Of a stretch of 64,000 nucleotides of DNA, positions 40,253-49,059 are shown piece after piece; position 1 is the stretch's first letter, and the number at the start of each line of letters is the position of its first letter. Under the pieces are notes generated by a model. It was given only the letters and a program-made list of their open reading frames with translations. It was not told where the DNA came from and did no database searches. Made by a program: the position numbers and the translations under genes. This stretch comes from Labrys wisconsinensis. Lineage in GTDB: Bacteria > Pseudomonadota > Alphaproteobacteria > Rhizobiales > Labraceae. The stretch spans positions 124,001-188,000 of the forward strand of contig NZ_JAUSVX010000009.1 of assembly GCF_030814995.1 (NCBI RefSeq), given 5' to 3'.

Positions 40253-41171
40253 GGCTCTGGCTCCGCGAGGCGTGCGCCGCGTGGCGATCGAGGATCGCCT
40301 GCGCGGCGCTCGCCTCGGCTCGCAGGATCGGCCAGTCGGGGATGTTGCTGTCCCACTCGACCAGGGTCGGCACCGGCCCGCATCGGGCGGTCACGATCTC
40401 GAAGAGCTTCCACACCGCGTCCGCGACCGGGCCGTCGTGGCTGTCGATCAGAAGCAGGTCGCCCTCGTCGTCCGCCTGCTCGGCATGGCCGGCCAGATGG
40501 ATCTCCCCGACGCGCGCCAGCGGGAAATCGGCGAGATAGTCGAGGGCGGAAAAGCCGTGGTTGGTGGCGGAGACGAAGACGTTGTTGACGTCGAGCAGCA
40601 GGCCGCATCCGGTGCGCCGGGCGACGGCCCGGATGAAGTCGGTCTCGCTCATCGTCGACTCGCGAAACAGGACATAGGTCGACGGGTTCTCGAGCAGCAT
40701 CGGACGGCGGATCGCGTCCTGAACCGCGTCGACGTGGTCGCAGACGCGCGCCAGCGTCGCCGCGGTATAGGGCAGCGGCAGGAGATCGTTGAAATAGGTG
40801 GTCTCGTGCGTCGACCAGGCGAGATGCTCGGAGACCAGCGCCGGCTCGTAGCGCTCGACCAGGCGGCGGAAGCGCTCGAGATGGGCCGCGTCGAGCGGCT
40901 GCGGGCCGCCGATCGACATGCACACGCCATGCAGCGAGACGGGGCTGTCGCGGCGGATGGTCTCCAGCGCGCGATGCGGCGGACCGCCGGCGCCCATGTA
41001 ATTCTCCGCATGCACCTCGAAGAAGCCTCTCGGCATCCCGTCGGCCAGGATCGCGGGGAGGTGCTCGTGCTTGAAGCTCGTGCCGGCGAGCGGGGCGAGC
41101 CCGGCCACTGGATGCGCCGGAAAGCGGAGGGACGGCGCCGCGAACGCGGCTGGGCTGGCGTTTGCGCTCAT
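40242..41171 (-). CDS. bufB: DUF692 multinuclear iron oxidative enzyme (BufB)
   Basis: 309 residues, TIM-barrel MNIO family (MbnB relatives). The iron ligands can be followed: [47 protein letters not shown] and VEWDSNIP. It is expected to oxidise Cys residues of the precursor to a thiooxazole-type heterocycle in an O2-dependent reaction. GGAGA lies 6 bases before the ATG. It is 43 bases downstream of the precursor gene. Confidence 0.95.
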   Translation of the reverse strand: MSANASPAAFAAPSLRFPAHPVAGLAPLAGTSFKHEHLPAILADGMPRGFFEVHAENYMGAGGPPHRALETIRRDSPVSLHGVCMSIGGPQPLDAAHLERFRRLVERYEPALVSEHLAWSTHETTYFNDLLPLPYTAATLARVCDHVDAVQDAIRRPMLLENPSTYVLFRESTMSETDFIRAVARRTGCGLLLDVNNVFVSATNHGFSALDYLADFPLARVGEIHLAGHAEQADDEGDLLLIDSHDGPVADAVWKLFEIVTARCGPVPTLVEWDSNIPDWPILRAEASAAQAILDRHAAHASRSQSHAA

Positions 41172-41214
41172 GGCATGTCTCCGCTTTCCGGCGATCGTGG
41201 GGGGACGTCGGGGA

Positions 41215-41520
41215 TCAGAGCGCCGTCAGCGAGCCGTGCTTGCCGTTCGGCAAGACGATCGACTCGCACGTGCCGCCCTGGACGAACTTCCAGGAATTGC
41301 CCTGGAAATCGACGGTCGACGTGCCCTGGCAGGTGGTGCCGGGGCCGGCGGCGCAGTCGTTCTGGCCCTTCAGGGCCACGCCGAAGCACTTCTGCTTGCC
41401 GGCGGAGAGTGCCGCGTCGGCTTCGGCCTTGGTCAGGGGGGCAGCGGCGGCAAGCGTGGCGAGCGCGGTGGTCAGGGCGCCGGCCAGCAGGAGGCAGCTC
41501 GCGGTGGACTTGGCGGACAT
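41215..41520 (-). CDS. bufA: DUF2282 bufferin precursor (BufA1 type)
   Basis: 101 residues with a Sec signal peptide (about 1-27). Mature part has four Cys at 45, 56, 64 and 85 in the family pattern KCFGVA..., [14 protein letters not shown] and GTCESI. Known bufferins are exported copper-binding RiPPs whose Cys are modified by BufB with BufC. The start at 41520 follows CCGGAGAG; an upstream frame to 41565 reads into the promoter. Confidence 0.93.
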   Translation of the reverse strand: MSAKSTASCLLLAGALTTALATLAAAAPLTKAEADAALSAGKQKCFGVALKGQNDCAAGPGTTCQGTSTVDFQGNSWKFVQGGTCESIVLPNGKHGSLTAL

Positions 41521-41571
41521 GATTCTCTCCGGTTGAGTTCCTCGACGCGCCGTTTCGACGCGCACTGGAAC

Positions 41572-41597
41572 TTCGGAGGCTCCGCCGGGCCCGTTAC
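41572..41597 (-). promoter_or_regulatory. ECF sigma-type promoter of the bufferin operon
   Basis: On the minus strand GTAACG (41597-41592), 16 bases, then CGAA (41575-41572), about 50 bases before the bufA start. As I recall it, the SigF promoter of Caulobacter, which drives its bufferin genes, is GTAACC-N16-CGAA; this fits with one mismatch and exact spacing. No sigma or anti-sigma gene is in the window. Confidence 0.55.
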
Positions 41598-41690
41598 GGC
41601 CCTGCTTTCACTAGTCCGTGAGTTCGGCGTGACCCGACCTGGACCATCCCCGCTCTCGGCCGGATCGTTTGCCGGCGAATTTTCCCGGGA

Positions 41691-41999
41691 TCATCCCTCC
41701 CCCGTTCCCCGCGACCGGTCGACATGGCCGAGGTCCCGCCCGGGGTCGAGGCGGTCGCGCACGAGCTGCTTCAGCGCGCGGGAATCGGGGAAGCCGCCGT
41801 CGCGCTTGCGCTCCCAGATGGTCTGGCCGTCATAGTCGATCTGAAAGGCGCCGCCGGTCGCCGGGATCAGCGCCACCTCGCCGAGATCGGGGCCGAAGGT
41901 CGAGAGCAGCTCCTGCGCCATCCAGGCCGAGCGCAGCAGCCATTGGCACTGGGTGCAATAGGTGATGGCGATGCGGGGCTTGCTGGCGGGCTGGGTCAT
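41691..41999 (-). CDS. SelT/SelW/SelH (Rdx) family protein
   Basis: 102 residues. N-terminal redox motif YCTQCQW with Cys 15 and 18, thioredoxin-like fold, then GGAFQIDYDGQTIWERKRDGGFPDS, the Rdx signature. The Cys-containing version of selenoprotein W. Probably a cytosolic thiol-redox protein. It is upstream of and divergent in function from the bufferin operon, 94 bases past its promoter. Confidence 0.88.
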   Translation of the reverse strand: MTQPASKPRIAITYCTQCQWLLRSAWMAQELLSTFGPDLGEVALIPATGGAFQIDYDGQTIWERKRDGGFPDSRALKQLVRDRLDPGRDLGHVDRSRGTGEG

Positions 42000-42064
42000 G
42001 AGCCGGACTCCGGTCGAATCCGGCTCAGAGTGGCGGGCCGCCGCCGCATCGGCAAGGTCGGATC

Positions 42065-43192
42065 TCAGTCGGCGAAATAGGTCACCTTGCCGTCGTCGCC
42101 CTTCTTCCAGGTGTACATGACGTAGTCGGCGGTGGTGCGGTCGCCCTTCTTGTCATAGGCGATGTCGCCGAGCACGGTCTTGAACACCTTGCCCGAATGC
42201 ATCACCGCGGCGATCTTCTGGGCGTCGGTCGACTTCGCCTCTTCCGCCGCCTGCGCCATGATCTGTACCGCGGCATAGGAATAGAGCGTGTAGCCCTCGG
42301 GATTGAAGCCCTTGGCCTGGAAGGCCTTGACCGCGTCGGCCGCCGCCGGATTCTTGCGGGCGTCGGCGCCGAACGACATCTTGGTGCCGATGACGCCGTC
42401 GCCGCCGATCACCGCGAACTCGTCGGAGGTGATGCCGTCGCCGGACATCATCACGGTCTTGAGGCCCTGGTCGCGCATCTGGCGCACGATCAGGCCGCCT
42501 TCGGTGTGCAGGCCGCCCCACATCAGGACGTCGGCGCCCGACGCCTTGATCTTGGAGACCAGGGCCGAATAGTCCTTCTCGCCGGTGTTGACGCCCTCGT
42601 ACAGCACTTCCTTGACGCCGTCGGCGTTGAGATAGCCCTTGGCGGCGTCGGCCAGGCCCTGGCCGTAAGTGGTCTTGTCGTGCACGACGGCGATCTTCTT
42701 GCCGGCATAGTGCTGCACGGCGTAGTCGGCCCAGAGCTTGCCCTGCTGGTCGTCGCGGCCGCAGGTGCGGAAGGCGTTCCACAGGCCGCGCTCCGTCACC
42801 TTCGGGTTGGTGGCGGCCGGCGTGATGAACAGGATGCCGTTCTCGGCATAGACTTCGGAGGCCGGGATGGTCACGCCCGAGTTGAAGTGGCCCACCACCA
42901 GGGTCACGCCGTCGCCGACGAACTTGTTCGCGACCGAGACGCCCTGCTTGGGATCGGAGACGTCGTCGCCGGTCTCCAGCACGATCTGCTGGCCGAGGAT
43001 GCCGCCCTTGGCGTTGATGTCGGCGACCGCCTGCTCGGTGCCGTTCTTGAGCTGGGCGCCGAAGGCCGCATTGGCGCCGGTGATCGGGCCGGCGACGCCC
43101 ATCCTGATCTGCGCTTCGGCGCCGCCGGCGAGCGCGAGGACAAGGCCGAGCGTCGCCGCGCCGATCGCAGCGAGACGAGGGAGAGAAGCCAT
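42065..43192 (-). CDS. Branched-chain amino acid ABC transporter substrate-binding protein
   Basis: 375 residues. Sec signal (about 1-27), then a two-lobed periplasmic binding domain: IRMGVAGPITGANAAFGAQLKNGTEQAVADIN, GVTLVVGHFNSGVTIPAS, and the later SGDGITSDEF. It is similar to Leu/Ile/Val-binding proteins. GGAGG lies 6 bases before the ATG. The permease gene 1.1 kb away is on the other strand, with no ATPase gene in the window. Confidence 0.92.
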   Translation of the reverse strand: MASLPRLAAIGAATLGLVLALAGGAEAQIRMGVAGPITGANAAFGAQLKNGTEQAVADINAKGGILGQQIVLETGDDVSDPKQGVSVANKFVGDGVTLVVGHFNSGVTIPASEVYAENGILFITPAATNPKVTERGLWNAFRTCGRDDQQGKLWADYAVQHYAGKKIAVVHDKTTYGQGLADAAKGYLNADGVKEVLYEGVNTGEKDYSALVSKIKASGADVLMWGGLHTEGGLIVRQMRDQGLKTVMMSGDGITSDEFAVIGGDGVIGTKMSFGADARKNPAAADAVKAFQAKGFNPEGYTLYSYAAVQIMAQAAEEAKSTDAQKIAAVMHSGKVFKTVLGDIAYDKKGDRTTADYVMYTWKKGDDGKVTYFAD

Positions 43193-43314
43193 GATAACCT
43201 CCATAACCGCGATTGACGGTTGACGTTGCGCAGCTTTGCAAAGGGCGCAATAACTGGCAATAGCATTTTTGGTGGTTAGTGAGCGTGTCCAGACAAATGC
43301 GCTGCGCTTTCCGT

Positions 43315-43345
43315 CGTCATGGCCGGGCTCGTCCCGGCCATGACG
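43315..43345. repeat. Perfect 13-bp palindromic repeat
   Basis: CGTCATGGCCGGG (43315-43327), CTCGT, CCCGGCCATGACG (43333-43345). It is the form of a dispersed palindrome common in Hyphomicrobiales intergenic DNA. It lies just upstream of the CGNR gene. Confidence 0.85.
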
Positions 43346-43389
43346 AACCGCCTCACTTATCCTCGGATAGCACCTTAGGTAACGCCCGC

Positions 43390-44031
43390 ATGATCCAGCC
43401 CGCCCCGTCCCGCGCCGGTTCGCTGCCGCTGATCGGCAGCGAGATCGCCTTCGACTTCACCAACACCGCCTCCGGGCGCGGCCATGAGAGCCAGCAGGAC
43501 CATCTGCGCTGCGGCGCCGACGTCGTGGTCTGGGCCCGCCACGCCCGTGTCCTCGCCCCGGGGGACGGGGACGTGGCAAAACAGATGCTTGCCGCGGACA
43601 CGGCCTTGGCCGACCGCCTGCTGGCCCGGGCACTGGAGCTGCGCGAGACCATACACCGCACCGGCGCCGTCATCGCCGCCGGCGGCGAGCCCACGGCCGA
43701 GGACCGCGACCGGCTCACCGCCGAGCACGCCGCCTGCCTGACCCGGGCCCGGCTGACGCCGCACCAGGGCGGCTTCGTCTGGGCCTGGGCCGCCGCCGAC
43801 GGACCGGCCGAGGCGATCCTCGGCCCGGTGACCCTGTCGGCATTGACCTTGCTCACCCAGTCCGACCTCTCGCGCATCAAGCAGTGCCAGGGCGAGCATT
43901 GCGGATGGCTGTTCTTCGACGTCACCAAGAACAAGAGCCGCCGCTGGTGCGAGATGGAGGTCTGCGGCAACCGCGCCAAGCAGAAGGCGCTGCGGGCCCG
44001 GCTCAGGCCGCGGGCCGAGGCGGTGGAGTAG
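43390..44031 (+). CDS. CGNR zinc-finger/ABATE domain protein
   Basis: 213 residues. N-terminal ABATE domain (IAFDFTNTASGRG, LRETIHRTGAVIAA) and C-terminal zinc finger with four Cys and the name-giving motif in RIKQCQGEHCGWLFFD..RRWCEMEVCGNRAKQ. Predicted transcriptional regulator. The ATG at 43390 is preferred to a frame that runs back through the palindrome. It might regulate the adjacent amino acid transport genes; inference only. Confidence 0.88.
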   Translation: MIQPAPSRAGSLPLIGSEIAFDFTNTASGRGHESQQDHLRCGADVVVWARHARVLAPGDGDVAKQMLAADTALADRLLARALELRETIHRTGAVIAAGGEPTAEDRDRLTAEHAACLTRARLTPHQGGFVWAWAAADGPAEAILGPVTLSALTLLTQSDLSRIKQCQGEHCGWLFFDVTKNKSRRWCEMEVCGNRAKQKALRARLRPRAEAVE

Positions 44032-44095
44032 AATCCACAAATCCTCTCTAGGCCTCCACGCGAATAAATGCTTCAAGCGCAACGTCTGCAACCCG

Positions 44096-44247
44096 CTCTC
44101 CCGGCCGGGAGAGGGGCAGGGGTGAGGGTCTAGACGTGTCCCCAAGAAAGTACCGCCCCAAGCAACGAGCCGCAAAGAGCTTTACCCTCTCCGGCAAGGT
44201 CTAGTCCCTCACCCCTGCCCCTCTCCCCGAGGGAGAGGGGTTTCGCG
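44096..44247. repeat. REP-like palindromic element upstream of the permease gene
   Basis: The left arm CTCTCCCGGCCGGGAGAG..GGGTCTAGAC (44096-44135) and the right arm GTCTAG..CCCCGAGGGAGAGGGG (44199-44240) are near-perfect reverse complements of about 39 bases, with a unique 60-base centre. It resembles the element at 30966 in architecture but not in sequence. Confidence 0.75.
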
Positions 44248-44295
44248 CCTGCCTCGACTTCATTACTCCGCAACGATGCCCCGACCTCCCCGCCG

Positions 44296-45642
44296 ATGCC
44301 GCGCCCCCTGCTCCTCCTCGCCGCCCTGATCCTCGCCCTTGCCCTCACGGCCTGCGGCATGGTGCTCGACGGCGACCAGGTCAGGGTCTGCCGGCAGACG
44401 CTGCCGGCGGTCAACCCGGACGCCACGGCGATCACGGTGCTGCGCGTCGACCCTGCCCCGGCGCCCTATGCGGTGCGCCTCGCCTATCGCGTCGAGCAGG
44501 GCGGCATCGAGCAGGACCGCTTCGTGCTCTGCGGCTTCGCCGCCGAGGGCATCGACCTCGACCGCAATGTCCTTGCCCGCTTCGCCACCGAGGAGGGGCC
44601 CTATTCGCCGATCAAGCTGCACATCCTCAACCGCTACTGGCTGGAGAAGACGGCGCTCGCCACCGCGGCCGATCCCGGGCCGGGGCTCGCCGCGCCGCCG
44701 CTGATCGTGGCGTCGACCGGCATCGCCTATCTCGTCCAGGCGCTCGCCAACGCCCTGCCCTCCACCGCGATGATGATGCTGATCGCCGTCGCCTATGCCC
44801 TGATCTACGGCCTCGTCGGGCGCATCAACCTCGCCTTCGGCGAATTGGCGGCGCTCGGCGCCTACGGCGCGGTCATCGGCGCGGTGCTCGCCACCCAGGC
44901 CGGCTTCACCTCGGTGATATCAGGCCTCTTCGCCGCCGCCGCCCTGGGCATCGGCATGTCCGTCCTGCACGGCCTCGCCATCGAGCGGCTGGTCTTCACC
45001 CCGCTCGCCTTCGGCCGCGGCCAGAGCATCCTGGTGGCGACGCTGGCGCTCGCCATCGTGCTGCAGGACTACATGCGGCTCACCCAGGGGGCCGAGAACC
45101 GCTGGATCCCGCCGCTGCTCACCGCCGCCCTCCCGCTCGCCGGCTCGCCGGACTTCACCGCCACGGTGACGCCGATGCAGCTGATCGTCGCCGGCTTCAC
45201 CACGGTCCTGGCGCTCGCCCTCGTCCTCCTCATGCGCCTCAGCGGCTTCGGCCGGCGCTGGCGCGCCACCGCGGACGATGCCGGCATGGCCGGCCTGATG
45301 GGCATCTCGCCCAAGGCCATGCTCGGCCAGACCTTCATGCTGGCCACGGGCCTGGCCGGGGCGGCCGGCTTCATCATGACCGTCTATTACGGCGGCGCCG
45401 GCTTTGCCGCCGGCACGATGATCGGCCTCAAGGCGCTGGTCGCCGCCGTGGTCGGCGGCATCGGCTCGATCGGCGGGGCGCTGCTCGGAGGCCTCGCCAT
45501 CGGCCTGTTCGAAGCCTTCTGGTCCGCCTATCTGCCGATCGAGCACCGCGACCTGGCGGTGCTGTCGCTGCTCTCCATCGTCCTCACCCTGCGGCCCGGC
45601 GGCATCTTCGGCCTCGGCGACGATCGGCCGCGGCAGGTCTAG
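44296..45642 (+). CDS. Branched-chain amino acid ABC transporter permease (LivH type) with lipobox N-terminus
   Basis: 448 residues. Residues about 1-130 form an extension with a lipoprotein-like signal (LALTACG, Cys20) and a soluble domain; from about 136 on there are eight or so helices with GLVGRINLAFGELAALGAY and GGIGSIGGALLGGLAIG, the LivH permease pattern. LivM, LivG and LivF are absent here. Similar extended permeases exist in rhizobia. If the Cys is truly lipidated the topology of the rest would need checking. Confidence 0.85.
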   Translation: MPRPLLLLAALILALALTACGMVLDGDQVRVCRQTLPAVNPDATAITVLRVDPAPAPYAVRLAYRVEQGGIEQDRFVLCGFAAEGIDLDRNVLARFATEEGPYSPIKLHILNRYWLEKTALATAADPGPGLAAPPLIVASTGIAYLVQALANALPSTAMMMLIAVAYALIYGLVGRINLAFGELAALGAYGAVIGAVLATQAGFTSVISGLFAAAALGIGMSVLHGLAIERLVFTPLAFGRGQSILVATLALAIVLQDYMRLTQGAENRWIPPLLTAALPLAGSPDFTATVTPMQLIVAGFTTVLALALVLLMRLSGFGRRWRATADDAGMAGLMGISPKAMLGQTFMLATGLAGAAGFIMTVYYGGAGFAAGTMIGLKALVAAVVGGIGSIGGALLGGLAIGLFEAFWSAYLPIEHRDLAVLSLLSIVLTLRPGGIFGLGDDRPRQV

Positions 45643-45741
45643 AGGCCGGAAAGCGGGGGGCATCCTGCGGCATATCCACCTTGCATCTTCCGGCGCGAGG
45701 CAGGCAGTGTTACGCTCCTCGATCATCGGCGGAGACCGCTT

Positions 45742-46491
45742 TTGAGCATCGAAATCCGCGACTCGCCGCAGTTCTACCTGACGGCGCCGACTCCCTGCCC
45801 CTACATCAAGGGCAAGCAGGAACGGAAGGTGTTCACCCATCTGGTGGGCGAGCGGGCGGTGCGGCTCAACGACCTGCTCACCCATGGCGGCTTCCGCCGC
45901 TCCCAGACCATCGCCTATCGCCCGGCCTGCGAGAGCTGCCGGGCCTGCGTGTCCGTGCGCGTGCCGGTGGCGGACTTCGTCTGGAGCCGCACCTTCCGCC
46001 GCACCCTGCGCGACAATGCCGACGTGGTCTCGGACATGCGGACGCCGACGCCGACCTCCGAGCAATATTCCACCTTCCGCGCCTATCTCGACGCTCGCCA
46101 CGCCGATGGCGGCATGGCCGACATGACCGTGCTCGACTACGCCATGATGGTGGAGGACACGCACGTGACCAGCCGGCTGATCGAGTACCGCCTGTCCGGC
46201 CCGGACCTGCCGCTCAACCGCCGCGGCGAAGGCCCGCTGATCGCGGTCTCGCTGACGGACGTGCTCGCCGACGGCCTGTCGATGGTCTACTCCTTCTACG
46301 AGCCCGAGCAGCACCTGCGCAGCGTCGGCACCTTCATGATCCTCGACCATATCCGCCGCGCCAAGGCGATGGACCTGCCTTACGTCTATCTCGGCTATTG
46401 GGTCGAGGGCTCCAAGAAGATGGCCTACAAGGCCCGTTTCCTGCCGCAGGAACGCCTGGGCCCCAAGGGCTGGGACCGGGTGGAGAGCTGA
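45742..46491 (+). CDS. bpt: Aspartate/glutamate leucyltransferase (arginyltransferase family, Bpt)
   Basis: 249 residues from a TTG at 45742. Adds Leu to N-terminal Asp or Glu of proteins for ClpS/ClpAP degradation. Family sequence includes [44 protein letters not shown] and [20 protein letters not shown]. Stands alone between the permease and a two-component system. Confidence 0.93.
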   Translation: MSIEIRDSPQFYLTAPTPCPYIKGKQERKVFTHLVGERAVRLNDLLTHGGFRRSQTIAYRPACESCRACVSVRVPVADFVWSRTFRRTLRDNADVVSDMRTPTPTSEQYSTFRAYLDARHADGGMADMTVLDYAMMVEDTHVTSRLIEYRLSGPDLPLNRRGEGPLIAVSLTDVLADGLSMVYSFYEPEQHLRSVGTFMILDHIRRAKAMDLPYVYLGYWVEGSKKMAYKARFLPQERLGPKGWDRVES

Positions 46492-46514
46492 GGCCCGCCC
46501 CGCCGGCGGCCCGC

Positions 46515-47852
46515 TCAGTCCCGGCCGGCGCCGGCCGGCAGATGGATGCGCACCTTCAGGCCCCGCGGGTCGCGGTTGGCGAGGCTGATCGTGCCGCCAT
46601 GGCGCTGCACGATGTCCCTGGCGATGGAGAGCCCGAGGCCGAAGCCGCCGCCGTCCTGGGTGCGGGCCGCGTCGGCCTTGAAGAAGGGCTCGAACACCCG
46701 CTCGCGCAGCTCGGCCGGAATGCCCGGGCCGTCGTCGGCGACCTCGATCTCGATCCGGTCCGCCCGGCCGCGCAACGTTGCGGTGACCGTGCCGGCATGC
46801 TTGACGCCGTTCTCGACGATGTTGGTGACGGCGCGGGTCAGCGCCCGCGGCTGCACCGTCCAGACCAGCTTGCCCGGCCCGCGATAGGCCACGGCATGGC
46901 CGACATCGACGAATTGCGAGCAGATCGTCTGCAGGAGGCTCGGCAGGTCGACGCGGGACAGGGCCTCGGACCGGCCGTCCTCGCGCAGGTAGTCCAGCGT
47001 CTCGTCGAGCATGCGCTCGACATTGGCGAGATCCGCCAGCATGCCCTCGCGCAGCTTGTCCTGATGCACGCGCTCGGAGCGCAGCCTCAGCCGCGTCAGC
47101 GGCGTCCGCAGGTCGTGGCCGATGGCGGCCAGCATGCGCGTGCGGTCGTCGAGCAGGGCGCCGATGCGGGTGCGCATCTCGTTGAGCGCATCGGCGACCT
47201 GGGCGATCTCGCGCGGCCCCCCGCCGGCGATCGGCTGCACGTCCTGCGGCGAACGCCCGAAGGACTGCGCCGCAGCGGCGACCGCCGCCAGCGGCGCAAT
47301 GATCCAGCGCACCGCATAGATCGACAGGAGCAGCACGAAGATCAGGACGATGGTCAGGATCAGCGCCGTCGGCGTCAGGAACAGGCGCCAGGGCGAGGCG
47401 TCGGTGGCGGCGTCGAACACCAGGGCGTGACCGGCGTCGCGCCGCACCACCAGCTGCTGCGCCGGCCCGGCGGGATAGCGCCGGTCGAGGATCTCGACGC
47501 CGGGGGCCGAGCGCACCTGCTGCAGCAGCGGCCAGGTCCACCACGGCCAGCCGGCGCCGCCCGGCAGCGGTTCGAGCTCCGACAGGGCGACCTGGTCGAC
47601 CCTGACCCCGGCGTTGCGCACTGCGGTGAGCACGATGTCGGCCTCGGCGGGGGTCTTGGCCGCCTTGACGAACTGGGTGATCCGCACGATGCGCGAGGCC
47701 ACGGCCGGCGGCGAATCGTCCGGCGGCGTCGTCCCGTAGAGCAGCACCACGATCGCCACCGTGACGATCATGCCGAGCAGCACCGAGACCGCGACCAGGC
47801 CGGTGATCTGCGTGGTGATGCTGCGCGGGACGAGGCGCTCGGCCAGGCGCAT
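46515..47852 (-). CDS. Sensor histidine kinase (EnvZ-like), system 1
   Basis: 445 residues. Helix 1 at about 12-40, a periplasmic domain of about 115 residues, helix 2 at about 158-182, HAMP (about 183-235), H box GHDLRTPLTR with His246, N box NIVENGVKHAG, and G boxes DDGPGIP and GFGLGLSIA. It shares one base with the response regulator stop. The signal is unknown. Confidence 0.9.
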   Translation of the reverse strand: MRLAERLVPRSITTQITGLVAVSVLLGMIVTVAIVVLLYGTTPPDDSPPAVASRIVRITQFVKAAKTPAEADIVLTAVRNAGVRVDQVALSELEPLPGGAGWPWWTWPLLQQVRSAPGVEILDRRYPAGPAQQLVVRRDAGHALVFDAATDASPWRLFLTPTALILTIVLIFVLLLSIYAVRWIIAPLAAVAAAAQSFGRSPQDVQPIAGGGPREIAQVADALNEMRTRIGALLDDRTRMLAAIGHDLRTPLTRLRLRSERVHQDKLREGMLADLANVERMLDETLDYLREDGRSEALSRVDLPSLLQTICSQFVDVGHAVAYRGPGKLVWTVQPRALTRAVTNIVENGVKHAGTVTATLRGRADRIEIEVADDGPGIPAELRERVFEPFFKADAARTQDGGGFGLGLSIARDIVQRHGGTISLANRDPRGLKVRIHLPAGAGRD

Positions 47853-48610
47853 CAGGCCGTCTCCACGCCCGGCGTGAAGACATAGCCGCCGAGCCGCACG
47901 GTCTTGATCATCACCGGATCGCGCGGATCCGCCTCGATCTTCTGGCGGATGCGGCTGATATGGACGTCGATGCTGCGCTCGATCGGCCCGGCCGCGCCGC
48001 CATGGATCAGCTCGATCAGCTGCTCGCGCGACAGCACGCGTCCGGGATGGCGGCAGAAGGCGAGCAGCAGGTCGAACTCGACGCTGGTCAGCGAGATCCG
48101 CACCCCCTCGGGGTCGTGGAGCTCGCGGGCCGCCGGGTCGAGGCGCCAACCCGCGAAGGCGAGGCCGCGCTCGCGCGTCGTCGCCGGCTGCGGCGCTGCG
48201 GCGCGGCGCAGCAGTGCCCGGATGCGGGCGACCAGCTCGCGCGAGTTGAACGGCTTGGAGACGTAGTCGTCCGCGCCGATCTCCAGGCCGACGATGCGGT
48301 CGATCTGCTCGCCGCGTGCCGTGACGATGATGATCGGGATGGCGGACGTCGCCCGCAGCCGCCGGCAGATGCTGAGCCCGTCCTCTCCTGGGAGCATCAG
48401 GTCGAGCACCACCAGATCGACGCCGCCGCGCCCGAGCACCGCGTCCATCCCAGCCGCCGAGCCGACGCAGGAAACGGACAGGCCGTTCTCCTCCAGCACA
48501 TCGGCGAGCAGCTGCGCGATCTCGGCGTCGTCCTCGACGCACAGGATGTGCGGCCTGACCATCGGCAGGGCGTAGGGCACGGGTGGCAGGAAGTTCTGTT
48601 CGGCGGACAT
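47852..48610 (-). CDS. OmpR-family response regulator, system 1
   Basis: 252 residues. Receiver domain with Asp70 in VVLDLMLPGEDG and KPFNSRELVARIRAL; C-terminal winged helix with SREQLIELIHG, RSIDVHISRIRQKIE and GGYVFTPG. ATG at 48610 or 48562. The gene is divergent from the tolC unit. It is one of two candidates for binding the CTTAA boxes. Confidence 0.9.
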   Translation of the reverse strand: MSAEQNFLPPVPYALPMVRPHILCVEDDAEIAQLLADVLEENGLSVSCVGSAAGMDAVLGRGGVDLVVLDLMLPGEDGLSICRRLRATSAIPIIIVTARGEQIDRIVGLEIGADDYVSKPFNSRELVARIRALLRRAAAPQPATTRERGLAFAGWRLDPAARELHDPEGVRISLTSVEFDLLLAFCRHPGRVLSREQLIELIHGGAAGPIERSIDVHISRIRQKIEADPRDPVMIKTVRLGGYVFTPGVETA

Positions 48611-48704
48611 GCGCCATTCTACCGACCGGCGGGGCGCGAGGCAGCGCTGCAATTGTGATTTTTTGTTGCGATATGTCAGCGCCGCCCCGGACGCCGAAAC
48701 AAAT

Positions 48705-48748
48705 CGTAAAATGACTTAACCCCGGCCCGGCGCGGCGCCGCCTATTCT
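48705..48748 (+). promoter_or_regulatory. Direct-repeat box and promoter of the tolC unit
   Basis: CGTAA-AATGA-CTTAA (48705-48719), 23 bases of GC-rich sequence, then TATTCT (48743-48748), a -10-like hexamer. The half-sites are 10 bases apart, one helical turn, as for OmpR/PhoB-type regulators. The same layout recurs before macA (56976-57019). Confidence 0.55.
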
Positions 48749-48770
48749 GTGCTTCGACCAGGAGGGCGAC

Positions 48771-49046
48771 ATGATCCCGTGTCCGTCGGTTCGGGCGATC
48801 ACGCCCGGTCCACGCGCTTCGGCGCTGGTTGCCATCCGTGCGTTTCGTGCGCTTGCAACCCGCCTGCTGCACCGGCTCCTCCGGTCGCGGCCCGGCCGCT
48901 CCGGCGGTCCGACCAGACCCTGCGACATCGGCATCGGCGGCACGGGACGTCTCGTGCCGGACCGGTTCCCATCGGGCATGTCGAGACTGGCCGGCGGACC
49001 GAGACTGGTCGCGGCGCAGGCCTGCCCGCATCGGGCTGGCTGGTAA
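48771..49046 (+). CDS. Possible leader gene before tolC
   Basis: 91 residues, Arg- and Pro-rich, not recognised. It has an excellent Shine-Dalgarno (AGGAGG, 5 bases spacing) about 23 bases after the putative -10, and stops 13 bases before the tolC GTG start. Codon use is not clearly worse than nearby genes. It may be a real small protein, a leader coupling translation of tolC, or chance. Confidence 0.4.
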   Translation: MIPCPSVRAITPGPRASALVAIRAFRALATRLLHRLLRSRPGRSGGPTRPCDIGIGGTGRLVPDRFPSGMSRLAGGPRLVAAQACPHRAGW

Positions 49047-49059
49047 GCGAGCCTGCCGC

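Noticed and set aside
44920-47883. 987-codon minus-strand frame
   Set aside because: Shadows of the permease, bpt and kinase genes; the true kinase is in another frame with clear H, N and G boxes.
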